From positions 562,501 through 626,500 of the forward strand of contig WAEK01000016.1 of NCBI GenBank assembly GCA_011634665.1: 64,000 bases of DNA, given 5' to 3'. Source of the DNA: Mortierella sp. BCC40632 (Eukaryota; Mortierellomycota; Mortierellomycetes; Mortierellales; Mortierellaceae). Positions 57,301 through 64,000 of this stretch are shown in pieces; position 1 is the first letter of the stretch; each line of letters begins with the position of its first letter. A model generated the notes under the pieces. That model ran no database searches and was not told the origin of the DNA. It saw nothing but the letters and a program-made list of their open reading frames with translations. A program made the position numbers and the translations under genes.

Positions 57301-59773
57301 TGTCTCAGAAACTCGGGCAGACGATGATGCCGACATGACAGCTGCTGATCCAGCACCCATCTCAGAAGCCAAGGACAGCGTAGCACCTCCCCAAGCAACC
57401 AAGTCTGAACCATCACCAGGAACTGCCGTTCGATCAACTGATCCAAGCGACTCTGCAGATGTCAGTGCGAATGGTAGTAGCAGCAGTACTGGAAATGAGG
57501 CCACAACCACTTCGAGCACAGCAGGCGCCGCAGGGGCTGAAGGTGCAACACAGCCCGGAACACCCCCAACGCAAACGCCAACTGGACGCCAGCATCTTGT
57601 CTGCGCCAATTGCAGGACGACAACCACGCCACTATGGAGAAGAGATAGTGGAGGCAATACAATTTGTAATGCCTGTGGTTTGTATTATAAGCTGCACAAT
57701 GTTCATCGCCCTGTGACGATGAAGAGAGCCGTTATCAAGCGCCGGAAGCGTGTCAATCCTCTGGCGATTAGCCCGCCTCTGGTCCCGCAACAGGCTCTCC
57801 AACAACAACAACAACAGCAACAACAACAACAACAACAACACCCTCACCCAGCGCATGCACAACAGCATAGACATCACATTCAGCATCCACCTCCTCACCT
57901 GCAGCAGGTCCGTTCTCATTATCAGTACCCAAGACCCCTTCAACGACCTCGATCGCCCCCTCCACCCCAGTCGGCAGAGACTGGCGAGCATGAGAGCGAC
58001 CTACAAGGAGGCACGTCTGTGAAACGCCGAAGAATCCAGATGCCGAATGGAGTGCGGGGCGGTCCTGGAGTGGATGATTATGGTGCGCCCAATGGTCAAC
58101 AGGAGTGGGTCAGGGGCCATCGCCGCAGCTTGTCACCCACAGATAATATTCCAGGACCAGATCAGGATCATCACCACGCAGGCGCCGCGCACCAGCTTGG
58201 ACCTCCATACGGCCAGCCGCGATCCCAGGATGTTCATTCTCACATGCGTAATCACCATGGGCATGGCGGCCAGTCGTCTCGATATCCAATCAGCATTCAC
58301 CAGTCTAGTGCTCCATATCCACCTCCTCCTTCCATGACCATGTCGCGCTATCCAATGTATCACCCGCCCCCACCCTCAAGGGCGCAACCCCCACCACCCC
58401 CACCACCATCACAGCCGTCTCCTTCACAACACTCCCCGCTCCATCCTCCACAGCATTCACACCATGGGCCACCCCAGCAGCACCCACCCCAGCATCCCCA
58501 TCCCCATTCTCTACAAGTCCAACCCCATCACCCACCGCAGCATATCCATCAACAGGGTTATCCAGCACCTCCCTCAATTGCGCCGAGGCATCCAGAGTTG
58601 GATGAAAGCATGCAGTCTTCTTCGCACCAATCTTCGGGATGGAACCAACGATTGCCAGGTTATGCGACAGTGTCGTCATCTTCTTTTAATACAAGGCTCT
58701 CTTCGACAGGCATTGTTCATTCGTCGGGTCCTAGTCCAAACTCTCCAACGCTCTATTCTCGGTACCCACAAGGACAAGGAGCTCCCCAACCGCAATACCA
58801 TCACCAGCAATACCGTGGCCCAGAAACTCCTCAACCAGGACACGACTTTCATCCTCCCGAGTCTCCCCAGCCTCAAGCCCCCCATTCTAACCAAGGCGGC
58901 CATCATTATGGCGCTGGATCGTCTCCAACACATAGTGTGGCACAGCCGCCAGGTTATCCATATCATCATGAAGAGCGCGAGCGTTCAGGAGGTGCTGTGA
59001 ATGGAGCAGGAGGAATGTCGCATTTGCCACCTATGAGTATGCCACACGCTTCACACCAGGGTCATCAGGGACACCAAGGACACCAGAATCATTTGCAGTC
59101 CTTGCCCCGCGATATTTTGCACCAGCAAGAACAACCGGGTCACCATCATTCTTATAGTCAGCACAGACGGCAGCCTTCCTCTCCACCCATGCCAATGAGC
59201 GGTGTTGCTATTGGCTCGACAGGCCCCAGCAAGGCAGAACTTTTGCAGCAGACTAGACAAGACCTCCAGCGAGAGGTGTCCCATCTGTCGATGCTGTTGG
59301 GAAGAGCGGCTGCTGTCTTGAGTGGACTGGATCAAGCACTTGATCCCCATTTGAACGGCACGACTGGCTCGCCTCCAGTCCCACCGCACTCGATCCGCGA
59401 GAGTGCATCGCCTGTGGGTGGGCACGGTTACGCGTCTCACTCGCATGGGCATGGGCATATTCCCCCATCGCAGCCGCCGTCTATGTCATCTGACGTGACG
59501 ACCAGCTCGGCTCTCGCAAGTCTGATGGCATTGAGCAACTCTTCAAGTCCAGGTCATGTTGCTGCTTCACTACGAGTGGATGACCGAGAAATGCAGCATC
59601 TTCAACAACAACAACAACAACAACCCCCACCGCCGCAGCAGCCCCCACTCTATGCACCCAAGCAGCAGCAGCCTCCTCCTTCGCAGTCTTCACGGCACCA
59701 TGGCTCGGGACCTCCAGTGCCGACCAGTCGATACGGCCAGGCCTTGCCGTATCCTTTGCCGCGGAGAATATAA
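54345..59773 (+). CDS. Two-finger GATA transcription factor
   Basis: Two exons: 54345-55836 and 57144-59773, giving 1373 residues. The 1307-nt intron interrupts finger 1 just after its fourth cysteine. Finger 1 (about residues 473-497) reads [14 protein letters not shown]...CNAC, followed by [12 protein letters not shown]; finger 2 (about 651-675) reads [14 protein letters not shown]...[16 protein letters not shown]. Both have C-x2-C-x17-C-x2-C spacing. A basic KRRKR cluster follows finger 2. The rest is Q-, H-, P- and S-rich with a poly-Q run near 715, and a leucine-rich coiled coil lies at about 1190-1230 ([20 protein letters not shown]). The two-finger layout and C-terminal coil recall siderophore repressors (SREA, Fep1), but the cysteine-rich linker is absent. 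Nitrogen or iron control are both possible. A start further upstream in the same open frame is possible but unlikely. Confidence 0.88.
55880..55965. repeat. (GTGTAT)n/(GTGAAT)n microsatellite in the GATA-factor intron
   Basis: Alternating GTGTAT and GTGAAT hexamers pass into GT dinucleotides within the 1.3 kb intron. It is a purine-pyrimidine alternating tract that may adopt non-B structure. Confidence 0.85.
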
Positions 59774-60446
59774 CGTCTCTCTCTCACACACACGCATATT
59801 TGTGGAGTGTTGCGCGAAGGCCAAATAGAAAAAAAAAAAAGGGCAGTGCCAAGTTACTTTCTTGCGCCGCCACTCCATGTAGACCTTTCTTTGTATTTTT
59901 TTAAGTCCCTTTTCTCCTAATTAAACAGTTTTTTTTTGCGAGCGAGTCGAGCAGAAATTTTTTTGCCTCCAGATCCTTTCCTCAGAGTGCCCTTATTTCA
60001 ACAGGAGATCTCGGGAAAAAAAAAAAAAAAAAATAGTGAGAGAGAGACATTAGGATGAGCGATAGCAGCAGTGTGGCATTGACGAACAGGGACAGATCCT
60101 TCTTGGCATCAGTCCTCGCTCTTGCGACTGATCTGCGACATCAGTAAGGGCAAAAAAAAAAAAAAAAAAACCAGAGGATGCACATTGCAGGGATTCATCT
60201 CTTTTCGAGTCTCTGCCAATGCCGACGAATGGCGGGCATCTCTGTTGTAGGTCTAACGAATGGAAGACCTGCATTACCAAGGGTGTTACAGCCCTCAAAG
60301 GTGGCAAGATTTGTAAGTGGCGACTTTGAGCATGGCGCACTACTCTCTCTTGAGCATTACTATTCCTCTTGAAGGAGACAAACTAGCTTCTCTCTGACCA
60401 CTTTCTTTGACCTTCTCTCCATTGTTGTGATCTGCTCCAATGCCTC
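59774..60446. other. Intergenic region with poly(A) tracts
   Basis: 3' region of the GATA factor and 5' region of the next gene. A tracts at 60015-60032 and 60152-60170. No ORF with recognisable content. Confidence 0.55.
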
Positions 60447-60511
60447 ATGATAGCTGTTACTCGTACTCTGAAAGAGCTCACAGATATCGTGGATCAACGT
60501 AAGCAGTCGAT

Positions 60512-60550
<39 letters not shown>

Positions 60551-61233
60551 AAAAAGAATCTTTGGAATAGTGAAAAAAAAAAAAAAAAAAACAAAGGTGC
60601 TGTGTCCACTTTGTCTCACAGAGTGTTTTTCCTTTGTCCCATTATCATGAATGTTTAGTCCAAGATGTGGTGACAAAGATGAGTAGAGCTCGACAAAAGT
60701 TAATCGAAATGGTCCAGACAGCTTCTCCACCAGGAGTGTTGGGAATCAATGCACTCCTCAAAGCTCAGGAAGAGGCTCGGAAAGCAGCCAAAGAGATCGA
60801 GGCCAAGAAACAATTGGATCGAGAGATGTATGGAAGCGATGATTCCGATATTGATGTTGACTCGGAGACCGAGCCCACCGAGACAGCTACAAAACCTTCC
60901 TTTGCACAGACTGGTTACAAACCCTCACCTCATTTGCTCACAAGGACTGTACCGGGAACACAGGCCACACCATTGGACTTGTGTTGTTTTGCGGATTACT
61001 TTTTTGACCAAGCACAAGATGAGTTGGCACTCAAAGAAGGGATCTTGGACGCACTGGCAACCATTGTCGAGGTCAAGGATTCGGGAGAAGACGAGTTGCC
61101 ACCAATCTTGGATCAGCAGATGACCAACCTATCACTCTTGTGGGAACTGGAACCCTATTTGGACGCCCAACCTGAGAGAACTCAGCGAGAGGAAGTCTTA
61201 GGAATCCCTTCTTGGCAGGCGGAAATGAAATAA
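60447..61233 (+). CDS. Conserved-looking protein of unknown function
   Basis: Two exons: 60447-60498 and 60659-61233, giving 208 residues. Donor GTAAGC and acceptor TGTTTAG join VDQ to LQDVVTKMSRARQ in phase. The intron contains two A tracts totalling about 50 nt. The protein has an amphipathic amino half (KLIEMVQTAS, then ALLKAQEEARKAAKEIEAKK, probably coiled coil), an acidic low-complexity stretch (YGSDDSDIDVDSETEPTE) and a mostly helical carboxy half (LCCFADYFFDQAQDELALKEG). No family is recognised. The stop lies about 140 nt from the stop of the convergent leucine-rich-repeat gene. Confidence 0.65.
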
Positions 61234-61375
61234 AAACAAAATAACAATAATAGAAGGAAGAGGAGGCCATGCGGATCAAATTATAGATTTGAGGACCTCA
61301 ACCTTGTGATTCATATATCTCAGAGCTATTTTTTATTATTTTTTTATTATATTTTTAATTGTAGGGCTAGTACCA

Positions 61376-62455
61376 CTAGTCCCAGGATCCAAGTCCACTG
61401 CCACCAAACATCTCGGACGAGTCTTCCAATGCAGAAACATCAAACTTGGGAGCCTTGCTCTTCTTGGACAGCTGTGCAGTCCTATCGACCACACCCACCA
61501 CACCCGATCGAGCCTTGGCCAATTCAGCGGGGTCAGTAGTAGGTTCTTTTGGTGCAATGACAGTCTCCTTTGGAGCAGGTGCCGCTGCAGGAGTAGCGAC
61601 AGGCTTGACAATAGTTTTCTCGAGTTTGGCCTTCTTGGACTTGACTTCGGCCTCGGTGGGTTTAGCAAAGAACTTGTCCTCTTCAATGGTGGTGGGTGCC
61701 TCCTTCTTCTTCTTCTTTGTGGCGGACTCTTCTTCTTGTTCGGTTCCCTTTGCAGCAGTCTTTGATTTGTCCTTTTTAGAGACAGTTCCTTTCTTCTTGT
61801 CCTTGCCAGTCTTGGTGCTCTTGGTGACATCTGTCATTTCTACATCTTCGCCCTCGGGTGTTGTCAAGGCTTTGAGAGGTCGAGGTCCTTGACCCTTGAA
61901 GACAGAAGAAAGAGATGACTTTTGCTTCTTGGTGTCATTGGTCGGTTCGTTGTCGTCTTCATGTCTGCGTTTGGTTGATGACTTCTTTTCTTTGAGATCC
62001 TTTGATTTTGATCCCTTGCTTTCCTTGTGTTCCTTTTCTGCCTTGGATTTCTTCTTTTCCTTTGATTCCTTCTCGTCCTTTGATTTCTCCTTCTTTTCCT
62101 TCTTTTCCTTCTTCTCCTTCTTCTTTTCCTTTTCATCCTTCTCCTTTTTCTTCTTTCTCTCGTACTGCTGTGCTTCTGCGAGGACTGCAGAGTCCACTTC
62201 CTCGGCCTTGACCTCGCCACGTTTGATCTTTTTCAAAAGCTTCTTCTTTTCGAGATCCTCCTTTTGTTTCTTTTTCTTTTCAAGCGTCTCCTTGTGCTCG
62301 GCCCGTTTGGCCTTGATTTCCAAGAACCTTGGGTCGAATCGCTCTCCATCCAGGACACGTAATGTTGGGATCAATTCCAAAACCTAGTCGATAGAGCAAT
62401 CAAATCGATTAACATGGGTGTCATCTTTTCAAGTAAATGCAAGGCTAGAGGAGAG

Positions 62456-62492
<37 letters not shown>

Positions 62493-63380
62493 AGAGAGTG
62501 AGGGCTTACCTTTTCCTTGTAGTCTGGTTTTTGACAGATAGGGTTTCCTTGGAGATTGAGGTTGGTCAAACGCATCAGTGATCCCAATGGAGCAATATCG
62601 GACCATTCTCTCAACATGTTGGCACCCAAGTCAAGGATATCGAGTGCAGTGCATCTCCGAAGTGATTCCGGGATCTTGAGAAGCTTATTGTGATTCAATC
62701 TCAACTCCTTGAGCATCCCATTCTCGGAAAGATCGGGTATTTGACGAATTTCATTATGTGCTGCCGAGAGTTTGGTCAACTTGGTGAGTCGTGGGAACGA
62801 GGGCAATTCCTGGATCCGGTTATGGGAAAGGACGATGGTGTTCAATTCTGGGAGGGTGCCGAGATGATCGACCACCTTGATTCGGTTGTTGTTCAAGACA
62901 ATGGCCTTAAGGTTGACCAATTTCTCGATGTGCATTGAAATACGCGAAAGCTCGTTGTTCGACATCTTTAGGACTAGTGGACAAGATAAACAAATACCAA
63001 GGGATGCGCGGTCAGTACACAATTGGGCAAGGAGGAGAGAGAGAGAGAGGGAGATAATTGCCTAAAACAACAATCACTGTTTGTAGTTTGCAATTGGGTT
63101 GCTCTGTCGTACCAAAAAGAGTCTTGAGTCGCTGAATGCCCTCAAAACTATCCAACTGATTTCCACTCAAATCCAAGAGTGTCAGTGACTGGAGATACTG
63201 GATACCAGAGATCGAGTCTGTTGAGGAGAGACTGTTGTTGGCAAGGTTGAGTTTGTGAAGGTTTACGCAAATGGAGATATCCTCGATGTGGTTGATCTCC
63301 TTCTTGGAAAGGTTGATTTCCTTGATATGTTGGAGGTCCACCCCTGATTGGGAGGCGATGATGGCGGGGGTCAACTTCAT
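61376..63380 (-). CDS. Leucine-rich-repeat protein with long lysine-rich tail
   Basis: Three exons: 63380-63113, 62973-62510 and 62383-61376, giving 579 residues. All joins are GT-AG and in phase. About ten LRRs fill residues 15-245 with the SDS22-like pattern (LHKLNLANNSLSS, LTLLDLSGNQLDSFEG, LKAIVLNNNRIKVVD, LKELRLNHNKLLKIP), capped by LTNLNLQGNPICQKPDYKEKV. The tail (about 260-480) is dominated by K/E repeats (KKEKKEKKEKKEK), likely a long charged helix, and then an A/P/T-rich stretch ending in GGSGLGSWD. The LRR part would bind a protein partner; the tail might bind RNA, nucleolar components or microtubules. No function is claimed. It shares a compact divergent promoter with the uL29m gene. 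Confidence 0.85.
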
Positions 63381-63747
63381 GGTGCCTGTTCTTCCTGTGT
63401 TGACAGTTTTTTTTTTTTTTTTGGTTTGGCTTGAGTGATTATTTCTTATGCTACAGTGCCGATCCTTATCCGGGATTGAAAGTGGATGTCAGTCCCAACA
63501 CGCAAAGTAGAAGAAAGGTGTGGTTTGAAAAAGAGGTGAGATAAAAAAAAAAAAAAAGGTGAAGCTGCATAAGATGTTTACCTTTCTGTGACAGCGACAG
63601 GTCTGATGTCCCCCCTTCTCAAGCAAGCCACACAGCCTTGGACGGGCTCCAGAGTCCTCCCTCCGGCGGATCAGTCCACATGGAACTGAATCTCCTCTAG
63701 TCTCGCTTCTCCCCGATTCCGTACGACGAAAAAAAAACCGATCGACC
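63381..63747. promoter_or_regulatory. Divergent promoter between the LRR protein and uL29m
   Basis: About 370 nt separate the two divergent starts. T and A tracts lie at 63406-63422 and 63544-63557. No TATA box is obvious. Confidence 0.55.
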
Positions 63748-64000
63748 ATGTCTTTCTTCTCGCGCTCATTCCCGACCTTAAACCGACTCAAGCAGCTTGC
63801 TTTCAGACCCAGGGGCGTCGAGGAGTTTTTTGAGAATGGCGCTACGCTCCCTGCCGAAAAGTCATGGACAGGTACACATTCACATCTGCTCGGACCTTGA
63901 TCAGATCAATACATTGTCCCTTACTACCTGCCCCTTTTGGTCTAACAACCCACAAGGATAGGGCAAGGGGCAATGGGAAGCGCTCATCTTCGTTCCAGGA
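63748..64000 (+). CDS. MRPL4: Mitochondrial ribosomal protein uL29m (partial, runs off the window)
   Basis: Exon 1 is 63748-63871 and exon 2 starts at 63962 (GATAG acceptor) and continues past the edge. The product starts MSFFSRSFPTLNRLKQLAF, a mitochondrial-targeting-like presequence, and then reads RPRGVEEFFENGATLPAEKSWTG, the pre-domain block of fungal uL29m. The start of exon 2 (SAHLRSR) matches the position of the conserved xSELRxKSF block in relatives, though weakly. Only about 54 residues are visible. It would belong to the large mitoribosomal subunit near the tunnel exit. Confidence 0.7.

Overview
The window reads as nuclear DNA of a filamentous fungus. Coding regions are split by short GT-AG introns (about 60-270 nt, a few of 0.9-1.5 kb). 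Intergenic DNA is full of A or T homopolymers and of CT, GA and GT microsatellites. The gene set is eukaryotic and fungal: EFR3, ARPC5, TFIIE-alpha, DPH4, UBP14, a PHO89-type phosphate symporter and a two-finger GATA factor. The intron style and gene mix suggest an early-diverging fungus such as a member of the Mortierellomycotina, but that placement is inference. All exon boundaries were worked out by hand from splice motifs and reading-frame continuity.

Layout. 1-1.9 kb: partial glutamine-rich regulator (-). 1.9-5.2 kb: low-complexity spacer. 5.2-8.5 kb: EFR3 (-). 11.2-12.4 kb: ARPC5 (-). 14.1-16.9 kb: multi-pass membrane protein (-). 17-22.3 kb: gene-poor. 22.4-23.9 kb: secreted berberine-bridge-like oxidase (+). 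24.3-26.0 kb: SsuA/THI5-like solute-binding fold (-). 26.4-28.6 kb: ketohexokinase-like PfkB kinase (-). 31.0 kb: tRNA-Ile(AAT) (-). 31.6-32.9 kb: glyoxalase I (+). 33.2-35.6 kb: TFIIE-alpha (-), divergent from DPH4 (+, 35.9-36.7 kb). 37.2-40.6 kb: UBP14/USP5 deubiquitinase (-). 40.9-41.6 kb: protoglobin (-). 41.6-46.8 kb: gene-free. 47.0-48.6 kb: phosphate symporter (+). 51.1-53.5 kb: MFS transporter (+). 54.3-59.8 kb: GATA factor (+). 60.4-61.2 kb: unknown protein (+). 61.4-63.4 kb: leucine-rich-repeat protein with a lysine-rich tail (-), divergent from a partial mitochondrial uL29 gene (+) at the right edge.

The genes are mostly unrelated housekeeping functions and do not form an evident cluster. 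Neighbour relations worth noting are two compact divergent promoters (TFIIE-alpha/DPH4 and LRR/uL29m) and three intronless, GC-richer genes (oxidase, protoglobin, phosphate symporter) among intron-rich neighbours. I did not find a clearly new multi-gene system. The most interesting points are family members with altered key residues: an oxidase lacking both usual covalent FAD attachment residues, a TFIIE-alpha zinc ribbon with three cysteines, and a two-finger GATA factor whose linker has no cysteine. Also notable are a GC-AG intron and two splice junctions that cannot be closed in frame next to A-tracts.
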